A DNA stretch of 64,000 bases, from positions 1-64,000 of the forward strand of contig DASUHD010000110.1 in NCBI GenBank assembly GCA_036273675.1. The letters are read 5' to 3'. The notes beneath the pieces were generated by a model, which saw nothing but the letters and a program-made list of their open reading frames with translations, ran no database searches and was not told where the DNA came from. Positions 17,715 through 27,148 of this stretch are shown in pieces. The stretch is from DAHUXT01 sp036273675. Its GTDB lineage: Bacteria > Chloroflexota > Ktedonobacteria > Ktedonobacterales > JADMIN01. Position 1 is the first letter of the stretch. Every line of letters starts with the position of its first letter. A program made the position numbers and the translations under genes.

Positions 17715-20570
17715 GTGGATAACACAGGACGTACCCCGGCGCCCGGCGACAATCCAGGCGAGCCTCCCGACGAAAATACCCTCGATTCGAGCAATTTTTC
17801 AACTGATTCGGTGATTCCGTCAGAACTGCCCGCACTTGAAGACGAACCGACACAACTCCTTGAGCCGGAAACACAGATCCTACCTCCTATGTCGACACAT
17901 GCAGACCCAGCCTCAGCCGATGACGACGTAAGACCAGTCCAGGTGCCGGTAGTCTCCAGTATTGCAGTCACCTCGGATGAACCGAGCGAGCCTGATGTGC
18001 CGGACGAAATTGAGAACGTCGAAGACATACCCACACAGGTCAACACGTTCGACGAGCCACCAACTACGAACTACAGCAATTATCCCGAAGATAGCGACTA
18101 TCGCGGCCAGGACGATGTTGTCGAAGATGATGAAGACTACACTGAACCAGATGACGATGCTCGCACCCAGGGCGGGATCGCGACATGGGATACGTATGAA
18201 GAACGCGCCCCAAGTTATTACATCCCTCCCTCAGTCTCGCCACGTCGGCTGCAAATGTCACGCCGTCGCCGCCGTTACATCTTCTACATTCGACACTCGG
18301 TGCGCGCCCGCCAGGCTGCGCGCAGCAACACGCTGACACGGCTTGCCTGGGCTTCGGCCATCGTGACCGGAGCGATCATCCTTACCTTGCTGACTGGCTC
18401 CATCGGGATTGCGGCATCATACTACCAGTCCCAACAAGCTGTCGTCACATCGCTCAATCGCACAGTTTCGTCGCACGACAGCGTACGCATCTACGATAGC
18501 AAGGGCATCCTACTCTATCAGTTCTCTGACTATGGCGCGCAGCATAGCATCTCGCTGGCGAATGTGCCAATTACCGTCGTCAATGCCACCGTCGCCATCG
18601 AAGACCGCTCGTTTTGGGTCAATCAAGGCATTGATTTCACCTCCATTGTCCGGGCAGCTGTCGCCGACATTCAGACAAAAAGCATCAATCAGGGCGGCAG
18701 CACCATTACCCAGCAGCTCATCAAGCAGAACGTCCTCAACAGCAATGAAACATTTGATCGTAAGCTACGTGAGGCGATCCTCTCGGTGGGTATGACCATG
18801 TCGGGGGCGTATAGCAAGAGCCAGATATTGGAGATGTATCTGAACTCGATTCCGTATGGCCAGGAGGCGTACGGCATAGACGCTGCGGCGTCCGCCTATT
18901 TTGGCTACCAGGATGATCCGGTTACTGGAGAATCAGCAGCGCAACATCTTGATCTGGCGCAGTCATCAATGCTGGCAGGTATCCCGCAGAACCCGAACAC
19001 CAATAATCCGTTGCTGCACCCGCAACACGCGCACGACCGTCAGAAAGACGTGCTCAATTCGATGGTCGTGGCTGGATACATCACCCCGGCTGAGATGGAC
19101 GCAGCGCTGACAGAATCATCTTCGCCGAACTTCTTCCATCCACAAGCGTCAACGAAGAATCTCGCGCCGCATTTTGTCAACTTTGTCGAAGACCAGCTCC
19201 GGACCATGTTGCAGACAGGTCAGCTTCACCTGACACGGTCTGGTCTCAACGTCTATACAACTCTGGACATTGGCCTGCAAGACAAGGTGCAGCAGGCGAT
19301 GAAAAATCACCTGTATGGCAATGATCGTGACGACTATGGCGGCCATATCCGCAATGACCATCTGACGAATCTCGCCGGCATGGTCGTCCAGCATAGCACC
19401 GGCGCGATTCGCGTATTTCTGGGCAGCGTCGATTACAATAGCACAACGATCGATGGCCAGTTCAACGTCTTGACACAAGGTCTTGGCCGTGGCCCTGGGT
19501 CGTCGTTCAAGCCCATCGTCTATGCCACTGCCTTCTCCAAGGGCTGGTTCCCTGGTATGTCCATCGCGGACATGCCTACAATTTTCTGGGACAATGGCCA
19601 GGAAAAGCCCTATAATCCGCTGGACTTCAACTATAACGAGTTTTGGGGCAACATCACCCTGCGCACCGCGCTGCAAAACTCGCTCAATATTCCCGCGGTT
19701 AAGGTGATGCAGTTCGCGGGTGTGGATGATGTGCGGACCATGGCGATGCGGATGGGAATCACCGACTGGAATGGCACCTGGGGCCTATCGTCGGTGCTCG
19801 GCACGCTCGATGTGCATCCCTACGAGATGGTGCAAGCGTATACGGTCTTCGCCAATTATGGCCAGTACATTCCGCTGTACGCGATTGACAAGATCACCGA
19901 TAGCTCGGGCGATACCCTCTTCCAGTACACACAACCACGCCCGATCCAGGTGATGAGCCCGCAGGTGGCCTTCCTGGTAACCAGCGTGCTCAGCGATAAC
20001 TTCACGCGCGCCAAAGACTTCGGCGCGTGCAGCCCGCTCTTCCTCGATACAACACTCAAAGGCGGCGATTGCCAGGCGTACCTGCGCCAACGACCGCCAG
20101 GCGACCCCACCGGGCAGGCTACATGGCCCTCGCCCAACGCCTGGCCAGCCGCCGCCAAGACAGGCACCGGCGAAAACTTCAAAGACGACTGGACGCTCGG
20201 CTATACGATGGACTACACAGCAGGCTTCTGGGGCGGGAACAACGACCACACACCGATGTATCACATCGACGGTATTACCGGCGCCGCGCCTATCTGGCGT
20301 TTAGCTCTGCTCGATGCCGAACAGGGGAAGCCCAAGACGCCGTTCCCAGTTCCATCCGGCGTGAATAAGATTACGTATTCATCAGGTGGAGTCACTGCGA
20401 CCGACTGGATCATCAATGGCGTGACGCCGCCGAAGGATATCGGCAACGCTGGGCCAGCACAGCTTCCCTGCATTGTATTCACCAACGATGAAAATAATCC
20501 GTGGAGGTATAGCTCTGGCAACTGCCAGGGTATTCTGAAACCAGGTGGGGGTAGCCCCTATAGACCATAG
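17715..20570 (+). CDS. Class A penicillin-binding protein (transglycosylase/transpeptidase)
   Basis: A 951-residue peptidoglycan synthase. About 200 residues of Pro- and acid-rich cytoplasmic tail come first, then a basic patch and one membrane helix (about 210-236). The GT51 transglycosylase domain carries the catalytic Glu in VAIEDRSFW (near 296) and GGSTITQQ (327-334). The transpeptidase domain has S-x-x-K at 596-599 (GPGSSFKP), an SLN motif (QNSLNIPA) and K-T-G (AAKTGTGE). The C-terminus is Pro/Gly-rich and short. The GTG start has GGAGGAG seven bases upstream. The tail is unusually long and acidic for this family. A strong terminator follows. Confidence 0.93.
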   Translation: MDNTGRTPAPGDNPGEPPDENTLDSSNFSTDSVIPSELPALEDEPTQLLEPETQILPPMSTHADPASADDDVRPVQVPVVSSIAVTSDEPSEPDVPDEIENVEDIPTQVNTFDEPPTTNYSNYPEDSDYRGQDDVVEDDEDYTEPDDDARTQGGIATWDTYEERAPSYYIPPSVSPRRLQMSRRRRRYIFYIRHSVRARQAARSNTLTRLAWASAIVTGAIILTLLTGSIGIAASYYQSQQAVVTSLNRTVSSHDSVRIYDSKGILLYQFSDYGAQHSISLANVPITVVNATVAIEDRSFWVNQGIDFTSIVRAAVADIQTKSINQGGSTITQQLIKQNVLNSNETFDRKLREAILSVGMTMSGAYSKSQILEMYLNSIPYGQEAYGIDAAASAYFGYQDDPVTGESAAQHLDLAQSSMLAGIPQNPNTNNPLLHPQHAHDRQKDVLNSMVVAGYITPAEMDAALTESSSPNFFHPQASTKNLAPHFVNFVEDQLRTMLQTGQLHLTRSGLNVYTTLDIGLQDKVQQAMKNHLYGNDRDDYGGHIRNDHLTNLAGMVVQHSTGAIRVFLGSVDYNSTTIDGQFNVLTQGLGRGPGSSFKPIVYATAFSKGWFPGMSIADMPTIFWDNGQEKPYNPLDFNYNEFWGNITLRTALQNSLNIPAVKVMQFAGVDDVRTMAMRMGITDWNGTWGLSSVLGTLDVHPYEMVQAYTVFANYGQYIPLYAIDKITDSSGDTLFQYTQPRPIQVMSPQVAFLVTSVLSDNFTRAKDFGACSPLFLDTTLKGGDCQAYLRQRPPGDPTGQATWPSPNAWPAAAKTGTGENFKDDWTLGYTMDYTAGFWGGNNDHTPMYHIDGITGAAPIWRLALLDAEQGKPKTPFPVPSGVNKITYSSGGVTATDWIINGVTPPKDIGNAGPAQLPCIVFTNDENNPWRYSSGNCQGILKPGGGSPYRP

Positions 20571-20587
20571 AGATCCCTGGTGGGACA

Positions 20588-20627
20588 AAGAAAGAGGTGC
20601 GAGTGAATAGCCCGCACCTCTTTCTTA
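20588..20627. terminator. Bidirectional terminator between PBP and DUF151 genes
   Basis: A perfect 14-base stem (AAGAAAGAGGTGCG with CGCACCTCTTTCTT) and an 11-base loop. A- and T-rich arms on both sides make it suitable for the convergent genes on either side. Confidence 0.88.
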
Positions 20628-20657
20628 CCAGCAATTGAGACGTATCAGGCTACATAG

Positions 20658-21185
20658 TCAGTCTGGCTTGCCGAACTCATCGAGCGCATCGAGAGTATTG
20701 ATGAAGTCGCGGTAGACATCTAAATTATCGGCAGCTGCCGTCTGTTCGCGCGTGGCCGAATGCGCCTCGTCAAGGTCAACACCCTCCTGCACGGTCACGC
20801 CCACCTCTTCCATCACGCTGTCTGCCACAAAGATAGGCACCTTCATGCGGACCGCCAGCGCAATGGCATCGCTCGGACGCGAATCGATTTCCACATGGCG
20901 ACCGTCAGCGTCAAGCACCAAGCGGGCATAAAAAATGTCGTCGACCAGATCGCTAATAATGACACTGGATAGCGTACCGCCCAACTCGGTGATCACTGTT
21001 TTAAGCAGATCATGTGTGAGCGGGCGGGGAGATGAGGTACCTTGGAGTTCCATCGCAATCGAGTATGCCTCTGGATTGGCAATCCAGATGAAAAGATAGC
21101 GATCCGTTTGTGCGTCCTTGAGGATCACCACCCGCTGGCTCGTCGCGAGATTAATACGTACACTCTCGACCGACACTTCCACCAT
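20658..21185 (-). CDS. Bifunctional nuclease family protein (DUF151/BFN)
   Basis: A 175-residue protein of the BFN domain family (PF02577). The start MVEVSVESVRINL, the central HDLLKTVITELGG and the RPSDAIALAVRMKVPIFVAD block are all typical. Members have been reported to have DNase and RNase activity, but the role in most bacteria is unclear. The ATG is preceded by AGGAGGGAG. A variable acidic tail follows the domain. It is convergent with the PBP gene and divergent from lexA, with a 389-base gap to lexA that holds only the lexA promoter region as far as I can see. Confidence 0.9.
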   Translation of the reverse strand: MVEVSVESVRINLATSQRVVILKDAQTDRYLFIWIANPEAYSIAMELQGTSSPRPLTHDLLKTVITELGGTLSSVIISDLVDDIFYARLVLDADGRHVEIDSRPSDAIALAVRMKVPIFVADSVMEEVGVTVQEGVDLDEAHSATREQTAAADNLDVYRDFINTLDALDEFGKPD

Positions 21186-21474
21186 GGGTTATGCTCCCTC
21201 CTGAAATCCGGTCTTGCCTGGTGAGGTCATCCCAGTACACGACCCCCTCATTTTACATCCCCGCATAACTAGCGCGCAAATACCACTGACCCTGCTAGCG
21301 GCTGGTAAGCAGGCGCCGCTTCATCTCATGTGTCGCTTCCATCCTGTGATTGCTGACCGTCGTCATCAGTCACAACGAACCACTATTACCCATTGGTACG
21401 ATTTCACGGGCGCGCGGTTAACACCTGTTTCCCCGATACCTGGGTCGAGCAATACATGAGTTGTCTCAGGGATG

Positions 21475-21521
21475 TTGACAGAAAAACATTCTCTCTGCTA
21501 CACTGTAGAACGTGGGTTCTA
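21475..21521 (+). promoter_or_regulatory. lexA promoter with overlapping LexA operator
   Basis: TTGACA (21475-21480), an 18-base spacer and TACACT (21499-21504). The inverted repeat TAGAAC-GTGG-GTTCTA (21506-21521) lies directly over the predicted transcription start. It matches the Gram-positive LexA box GAAC-N4-GTTC. This placement would give autorepression of lexA. The rest of the gap back to 21186 shows nothing recognisable. Confidence 0.85.
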
Positions 21522-21574
21522 TGACATCGCCTGTCAAAATAGAATCGGGTACTCGGGTACAAGGAGCATCTGCT

Positions 21575-22192
21575 ATGAAGCGGGAAATGAGCGACATCCA
21601 GACGCGGATTCTGGATTTTATCGAGGAGTACACCCGTAGAGAGGGTCGCCCGCCTACTAATCGCGAAATCGGCAAGAGAGTAGATATTCATTCGACGGGC
21701 CATGTCGATTATCATTTGACGGTCCTCGAACGGAAGGGCTACATTTTGCGCGAGCGCAAGATGAGCCGCGGTATTCGTCTGGCGAATCAGGAGCCAGGTG
21801 GGCTTCAGATGTATGGCGCGATTGCCGCTGGCCAGCCCATCGATATCTATGCCGATCAGCAAGAGCCGCCGCTCGATCTCAGCCGCCATCGCCGTGAGTA
21901 TGTGCTCAAGGTAAAAGGCAACTCGATGATCGACGATCATATCAATGACGGCGACTGCGTGCTGGTGCTGCCAGATGTCGCCGTGAACGATGGTGATATT
22001 ATCGTCGCCACCCACATGACTGAAGGCACAAACGGAGCCGCGACACTCAAGCGCATCTATCGCGAGCGCGATCGCGTTCGGCTGCAACCCGCTAATTCCG
22101 AGATGGACCCAATCTATGTCTCGAAACATGAATGGGATGAAGAGTGGAAGGTCCAGGGTAAGGTGACAGCTGTCTATCGCGAATTCAAGTAG
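21575..22192 (+). CDS. lexA: LexA repressor
   Basis: A 205-residue SOS repressor and self-cleaving protease. The N-terminal winged helix has RPPTNREIGKRVDIHSTGHV (residues 25-44). The cleavage bond is Ala 85-Gly 86 (AIAAGQPI), with catalytic Ser 117 (KGNSMID) and Lys 159 (AATLKRIY). Start at ATG 21575 with AAGGAG upstream; the longer frame from 21512 begins inside the operator and is rejected. The recognition helix differs from the E. coli type, in line with the GAAC-N4-GTTC site upstream. Downstream, two hairpins precede the DedA gene. Confidence 0.95.
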   Translation: MKREMSDIQTRILDFIEEYTRREGRPPTNREIGKRVDIHSTGHVDYHLTVLERKGYILRERKMSRGIRLANQEPGGLQMYGAIAAGQPIDIYADQQEPPLDLSRHRREYVLKVKGNSMIDDHINDGDCVLVLPDVAVNDGDIIVATHMTEGTNGAATLKRIYRERDRVRLQPANSEMDPIYVSKHEWDEEWKVQGKVTAVYREFK

Positions 22193-22269
22193 CGAGCCTG
22201 CTTCTCACTCATCCTTTGTGCTTATTCGCTCCGGCCCGTGCTGTCATGTCGTCCCATCAGCTTGCGTCG

Positions 22270-22323
22270 CGCGGGTAGCTGTGCTACGCTGCCCGCGACT
22301 CTGACAGGCGATTGGCGCCTGTC
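22270..22323 (+). repeat. Tandem hairpins between lexA and dedA-like gene
   Basis: CGCGGGTAGC pairs with GCTGCCCGCG (22270-22297, one mismatch); right after it GACAGGCG pairs perfectly with CGCCTGTC (22303-22323). Neither has a T-run, so they may slow or protect the transcript rather than terminate it. Confidence 0.45.
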
Positions 22324-22416
22324 ACGATATGGCTTTGCCTGGGCGGCCCGCCAATGCTGATCTATCTGGCGGCATCGCTCCAGTATGACAGAGCAACGCT
22401 GGCCAGGGAGACCCAC

Positions 22417-23052
22417 TTGAGTATCGAGCAGACACTGCTGAACCTGATAGAACACTGGTATCTGACAGCCGGATATGCTGGCGTAGTTCTCGCAATGGCA
22501 CTTGAAAGCTGTTGTATTCCTCTCCCGAGCGAACTGGTCATGCCTCTCGCTGGGTATATGGTCTTCAAATATCCTGATCAGTTCTCGCTCATTGGGGTTG
22601 GCGTCGCGGGCGCGCTGGGATGCGTTATTGGGTCTGCGGTTGCCTATGGTATCGGCGCCGCGGGCGGACGCCCCCTCTTGCTGCGCTACGGCAAGTATAT
22701 TCTCATTTCTAAGGCCGACTCTGACCGCGCCGACCGCTGGTTTGCGCACTATGGCGCGCCAGTGGCTTTCTTTTCGCGTCTGCTCCCCGTTGTCCGCACC
22801 TACATTTCGCTGCCAGCCGGAATCTCCCGGATGAATTTCCCACAGTTCCTGCTCTTTACATTGCTTGGCTCGTTGCCGTGGACCTTCGCACTCGCATGGC
22901 TTGGCATGACGTTTGGTGATAGCTTCCAAAAGGCCGTCTCCGAGATGACCACGGTCTTCCACGGGCTGGATATCCTTATCCTGGCGCTGCTGCTGGTCGC
23001 GGTGGGACTCTACATCTACCGTCATGTGCGCCACATGCGCGCAGCCGAGTAG
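22417..23052 (+). CDS. DedA/SNARE-associated (VTT-domain) membrane protein
   Basis: A 211-residue membrane protein. It has the DedA signature MALESCCIPLPSELVMPLAGY near the N-terminus, FFSRLLPVVRTYISLPAGISRM in the middle with its key Arg and Gly-rich turn, and several hydrophobic helices. DedA proteins are thought to flip lipids such as undecaprenyl phosphate or phosphatidylethanolamine and to affect membrane potential. The start is TTG at 22417, with AGGGAG six bases upstream, which gives the usual length; the longer frame from 22312 would add unrelated residues. It is convergent with polA, 24 bases apart. Confidence 0.9.
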   Translation: MSIEQTLLNLIEHWYLTAGYAGVVLAMALESCCIPLPSELVMPLAGYMVFKYPDQFSLIGVGVAGALGCVIGSAVAYGIGAAGGRPLLLRYGKYILISKADSDRADRWFAHYGAPVAFFSRLLPVVRTYISLPAGISRMNFPQFLLFTLLGSLPWTFALAWLGMTFGDSFQKAVSEMTTVFHGLDILILALLLVAVGLYIYRHVRHMRAAE

Positions 23053-23076
23053 CCGGGCGTCTGCCTGGTGTTGAAG

Positions 23077-26076
23077 TTACTCTCGTGGCTTCACGTCGTA
23101 CCAGTTGCGACCAAGCTTGATCTCGACCTGGATAGGCACGCTCAAGACCAGCGCATTCCGCATCGCGCCATCGACAAGCTCTGCCACCAGGTCGACCTCG
23201 TTGTCTGGAACCTCCAGCACCAGTTCATCATGCACCTGCAAGATTTGCCGGGCGTGAAGACCCAACTCTTCCATCTGTCGCTGGAGAGCGATCATTGCCA
23301 TCTTGATCATGTCGGCGTTCGTCCCCTGAATGGGCATGTTGGTCGCCTCACGCTCCGCCGCCTGCCTCTGCACCACTGGCAGTCCGCTCATATCCGGGAA
23401 ATAGCGCCTGCGCCCCTTGAGTGTCTGCACATATCCCTGGGTGCGGGCCTGATGTAGCGTGTTCTGCACATATTCGCGCACGAGTGGGAATGTCTGCTCA
23501 TAGTTGCGAATGAATTCGACGGCCTCGGCATTGCCCATGCCTGTTGTGCGCGCCAATCCAAAGGCAGACTGCCCATAGAGCACGGCGAAGTTTACCGTCT
23601 TGGCCAGCCGCCGCTGATCTGGCTGCACCTCGGCCAGTGGTACCTTGAAGAGACGACTCGCCGTCGCCGCGTGAATATCTTCGCCAGCCTCAAATGCGGC
23701 CACCAGCGCGGGTTCGCGCGTCACATGAGCCAGAATGCGCAGCTCGATCTGCGAATAGTCCGCCGCAAGGAGATATGCGCCAGGATCGGCGAGAAACGCG
23801 CGGCGGATACGTCTGCCCACCTCGGTTCGGATAGGGATGTTTTGCAGGTTTGGGTTTGACGAACTCAGCCGCCCCGTCGCTGCCGTGGTCTGGCTGAACG
23901 ATGTATGCACACGTCCATCGCGCGGGTTGATCAGGTCAAGCAGACCGTCCACATAGGTGGATTTCAGTTTGCTGAGCTGCCGATATTCAAGGAGGTCATC
24001 CACCGCGGCGTGCTGTCCGCGCAAGCCATCCAGCACCTCGGCATCCACCGAATAGCCCGTTTTCGTCTTGCGCCCGTGCGGCAGCTTCAGCTCGCCAAAC
24101 AGCACGTCGCCAAGCTGGCGTGTCGAGTTGACGTTGAATTGATGGCCAACCGCATCATATATGTCCTGCACCAGCGCGCTACATTGCTCCTCCAGTTCGG
24201 CGCCCATCCGCCGCAAGAAATCTTTATCTACGAGCATGCCTGTCAGTTCCATGCGCGTTAGCACCGGAACGAGTGGCACCTCGATCTCGTCGAAAAGCTG
24301 ACGCAGACCGCGCGCATCCAACGCTGGCCCTAGTTTGTGCATCAAGCGGAGGGTCATGTCGGCATCGGCTCCGGCATAATCCGCCGCGAGTCGTACCGGG
24401 ACCTGTGCCATTGTAATCTGATTCCGCCCCTTGCCGATCAACTCATCAATCGGTGTCATTATGATGCCGAGATTCTCGAATGCCTGCTCCTTCAGGCCGA
24501 GGCCACGTCGCCCAGGATTGAGCAGGTAAGCGGCAATCATTGTATCGAAGCGCAAGCCCCGCACGTCGACGCCATGGTTCGCCAGCACCAGCATATCGAA
24601 TTTCGCGTTGTGTCCCACCTTCCCGACCGAGGCATCGCCAAACACCGTCCGCAGGCGTTCAAGGACATCAGCGAGCGGAATCTGGCGCGCGGGCGGGTTC
24701 CCTTCGATGTCGGCGAGATGCCCCACCGGAACGTAATACGCTTCGCCCGTGCCAAGCGAAAACGACAGCCCGACCATCTGCGCCTGCAACTCGCTCGCGC
24801 TGTCCGTTTCCAGGTCGAACGCGAAAATATCAGCACTTGCCAGCGCCCGCGCCAGGACATCGAGCGCCTCAGCAGAGTCGATTACCATGGTGTTCGTGTT
24901 ATGCGCGGAAGCGAGTGGCAGTTTTGGCGCGGGTGGCCGCGCCACCGGGGGCGCAACGACATCGCCGTCTTCGGCGAGCGCCTGAAGCTCATCTGCGGCA
25001 AAGAGACTGAGCTGCGCCGTGGCATCAAGTGTGTCAGGGACACCAGCAGCGGGCTGTATAGGCCGGGCGGCGACACTAGTAGCCGGGGGCTTCGTCTCGC
25101 GCGAAATGGCTGTTGGCGCGCTCTCATCGCCGAGCCGCCGAGGCAGCTTATCAGCCAGGCTGTAAAACTCGAGTTCGTACAGCAGCCGGCGCGCGTCGTC
25201 GGGATCGTAGTTGAGCGCGCGCGCGCCCTCCAGATCAAGCGTCACCGGGGCGTCGGTCACAATCGTCGCGAGGTATTTGCTGTGAAGCGCCTGTTCGCGG
25301 TTCTCTGAGAGCAACAGCTTGGTCCGGCCCGTCAACTCGTCAAGGTGGTCGAGAATGTTTTCGAGCGTACCGTACTCCCCAATAAGTTTGCTCGCCGTTT
25401 TTGGCCCAACACCTGGCACACCTGGAATATTGTCCGATGTGTCGCCGACAAGCCCCTTATAGTCCACAACCTGAGCTGGCTCAACGCCAAAGCGGGCCTC
25501 GACTGCCGCGCGATCAAAGTACTCGAACTCGCCTTTGCGTGGAGAGCGCGCAAAGGTGACGCGCGTCCAGTCATCCACCAGTTGTAACGTATCGAGATCG
25601 CCGGTGGCGATTACCGTGCGTACGCGCTTCGCCTCCGCTTGTCGTGCTAGCGTGCCGAGCAGGTCATCGGCCTCGAAGCCGTCCAGCTCGTAGATCGGAA
25701 TGTTGAAGGCGGCCACAACGTCACGTATACGCCCAAATTGCGGGCGCATCCCTTCAGGGAGTGATGGCCGGTGGGCTTTATACGGCGCATAATCTTTGTG
25801 ACGGAAGGTCGGCGTGGGCCGGTCGAATGTGAGCGCGAGATAGTCGGGTTTGATGATCCGCAGCACATCGAGCAGCATGCGTGTGAAGCCATAGATTGCG
25901 TTCGTAGGCTCGCCCGCGGTCGTGCTCATCTCGTCTGGGAAGGCGTGAAACGACCGGTGAAATAGCGCGTGACCGTCGAGCAGGGCCAGCGTTGGAGCGG
26001 ATGCTATTTCATCGCCTGGCTGGGGCTGACCACCAGGCAGTGTATCGGCAGATGGTGTGTGTAACGCACGGTCCAT
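23077..26076 (-). CDS. polA: DNA polymerase I
   Basis: A 999-residue replication and repair polymerase. Residues about 25-315 are a 5'-3' flap exonuclease domain (FEADDLLGTLAR, VGDTSDNIPGVPGVGPKTA). A Pro/Ala-rich linker (316-392) follows. A 3'-5' exonuclease with its acidic residues intact begins near 393 (FDLETDS at 420-426, GHNAKFD, YAGADADMT), so proofreading is probably active. The polymerase domain fills the rest, with LLAADYSQIELRILAH, the finger helix RRLAKTVNFAVLYGQ, and QVHDELVLEVP. Longer than usual because of the linker and the N-terminal extension. Single gene, convergent with the DedA gene. Confidence 0.96.
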   Translation of the reverse strand: MDRALHTPSADTLPGGQPQPGDEIASAPTLALLDGHALFHRSFHAFPDEMSTTAGEPTNAIYGFTRMLLDVLRIIKPDYLALTFDRPTPTFRHKDYAPYKAHRPSLPEGMRPQFGRIRDVVAAFNIPIYELDGFEADDLLGTLARQAEAKRVRTVIATGDLDTLQLVDDWTRVTFARSPRKGEFEYFDRAAVEARFGVEPAQVVDYKGLVGDTSDNIPGVPGVGPKTASKLIGEYGTLENILDHLDELTGRTKLLLSENREQALHSKYLATIVTDAPVTLDLEGARALNYDPDDARRLLYELEFYSLADKLPRRLGDESAPTAISRETKPPATSVAARPIQPAAGVPDTLDATAQLSLFAADELQALAEDGDVVAPPVARPPAPKLPLASAHNTNTMVIDSAEALDVLARALASADIFAFDLETDSASELQAQMVGLSFSLGTGEAYYVPVGHLADIEGNPPARQIPLADVLERLRTVFGDASVGKVGHNAKFDMLVLANHGVDVRGLRFDTMIAAYLLNPGRRGLGLKEQAFENLGIIMTPIDELIGKGRNQITMAQVPVRLAADYAGADADMTLRLMHKLGPALDARGLRQLFDEIEVPLVPVLTRMELTGMLVDKDFLRRMGAELEEQCSALVQDIYDAVGHQFNVNSTRQLGDVLFGELKLPHGRKTKTGYSVDAEVLDGLRGQHAAVDDLLEYRQLSKLKSTYVDGLLDLINPRDGRVHTSFSQTTAATGRLSSSNPNLQNIPIRTEVGRRIRRAFLADPGAYLLAADYSQIELRILAHVTREPALVAAFEAGEDIHAATASRLFKVPLAEVQPDQRRLAKTVNFAVLYGQSAFGLARTTGMGNAEAVEFIRNYEQTFPLVREYVQNTLHQARTQGYVQTLKGRRRYFPDMSGLPVVQRQAAEREATNMPIQGTNADMIKMAMIALQRQMEELGLHARQILQVHDELVLEVPDNEVDLVAELVDGAMRNALVLSVPIQVEIKLGRNWYDVKPRE

Positions 26077-26178
26077 GGATATATCCTTGAAGTGTAGGAT
26101 GTTGATGGCACTTCTTCTCTATTCCTGACACGCCTGCTGAAATCGGTCAATCGTAGGGATGGATCCTGTTCAGGCTTG

Positions 26179-27039
26179 TCATGCGTGGCGGATCGCTATC
26201 GTCAGTGTACCATTCCCAACGATCACGGATTCCACATAATCCTGCGCGGGCAATCGTGCCAGCGAGCTATTCAGCGCGTCCTGCAATTCATCGCCGGTCT
26301 CGAACTGCGCGAGCCAGCCGTTCACCTGAGTGTTCTGCACCAGCAGGTTCCCATTGTCCGCGACGATATGCGTCGAAATCTTGCCGGGGCTGCCCCACAT
26401 TATGTAGGTCATGGTGACCTCTCCTGGCAGAAAATGGATGCGAATGTCTTTCATGTCGCCCTGATCGTTTTGCGGGTTCCCGGCGCGCGCCTGCCGATTG
26501 AGCTCCGTGTCAGTAATCGTCTTGACAATCGGCGCACTTCCTATTGGAATAGCGCCGACCTTGTCAACCTGCGTGGCGAGACCCGACCGTAGGCTCTGGT
26601 CCAGCGATCTGTGTATGGCTGGCCGCACGACCGCCGCCCACCCGCAGGCCATCATCACGACGAGCAGCACCGCCGCAATTGCCAGCGAGATGAGAGCCCG
26701 TCCCAGACAACTTCTGCTTTTGGGCTGTGGCTGGCTGCCAGCGACAGAGTCAAATGGAGGCGCCCCGCGCAGTGGTGTGGCGGCAACCGTTGACGTTTGT
26801 GGTGAATACTGGTGTGGATAGCCTTGCGCCGTCCATGCGGCTGTCCGGGTGTCCTGTGAAAGTGGTGGCAGCGGCGGGGGAGCGACCCCACCCGACGAAG
26901 CAATAGTGGGTGTATGGTCGGGCGCTGCTCCAAATGACGAGCCAGAGTGAAAGAGCGGCTGGCCACATCCCCCACACATTCGATCACCCACATCGTTCTG
27001 CCAACCACACTGCGGACAGCGCACTTTTCCCGGCTGCAT
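26179..27039 (-). CDS. Zinc-ribbon membrane-anchored protein of unknown function
   Basis: A 286-residue protein. It begins with a zinc ribbon (CPQCG at the N-terminus, then CGGCG), followed by a Pro/Ser/Thr-rich linker of about 80 residues. A single membrane helix comes next (ALISLAIAAVLLVVMMACGWAAVV), then an outside domain of about 150 residues with no family I recognise; it ends SVIVGNGTLTIAIRHA. The layout is a cytoplasmic zinc ribbon, a stalk and an exported domain. The start is uncertain: GTG 27048 is two bases after a GAGAGG, while ATG 27039 has better spacing. It may belong to the moxR operon, which ends 110 bases upstream. Confidence 0.72.
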   Translation of the reverse strand: MQPGKVRCPQCGWQNDVGDRMCGGCGQPLFHSGSSFGAAPDHTPTIASSGGVAPPPLPPLSQDTRTAAWTAQGYPHQYSPQTSTVAATPLRGAPPFDSVAGSQPQPKSRSCLGRALISLAIAAVLLVVMMACGWAAVVRPAIHRSLDQSLRSGLATQVDKVGAIPIGSAPIVKTITDTELNRQARAGNPQNDQGDMKDIRIHFLPGEVTMTYIMWGSPGKISTHIVADNGNLLVQNTQVNGWLAQFETGDELQDALNSSLARLPAQDYVESVIVGNGTLTIAIRHA

Positions 27040-27148
27040 CAGCGACACATCCTCTCACCCAAACAAAATTTCTGCTCGCTAGAGGATAACCCTCCAACGA
27101 GCAGATGTCTATGCTTATAGCCTGAGAATTCTCTGAGCGTTTGTCGCC

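Noticed and set aside
22222..23034. A 270-codon minus-strand frame opposite the DedA gene.
   Set aside because: The plus strand has the DedA signature, a good start and the expected length; the minus frame has no motif.
26168..26182. A GTTCAGG-N3-GTCA stretch between polA and the zinc-ribbon gene as another copy of the regulator's repeat.
   Set aside because: Only part of the motif matches and it lies within and just before the end of a gene; likely chance.
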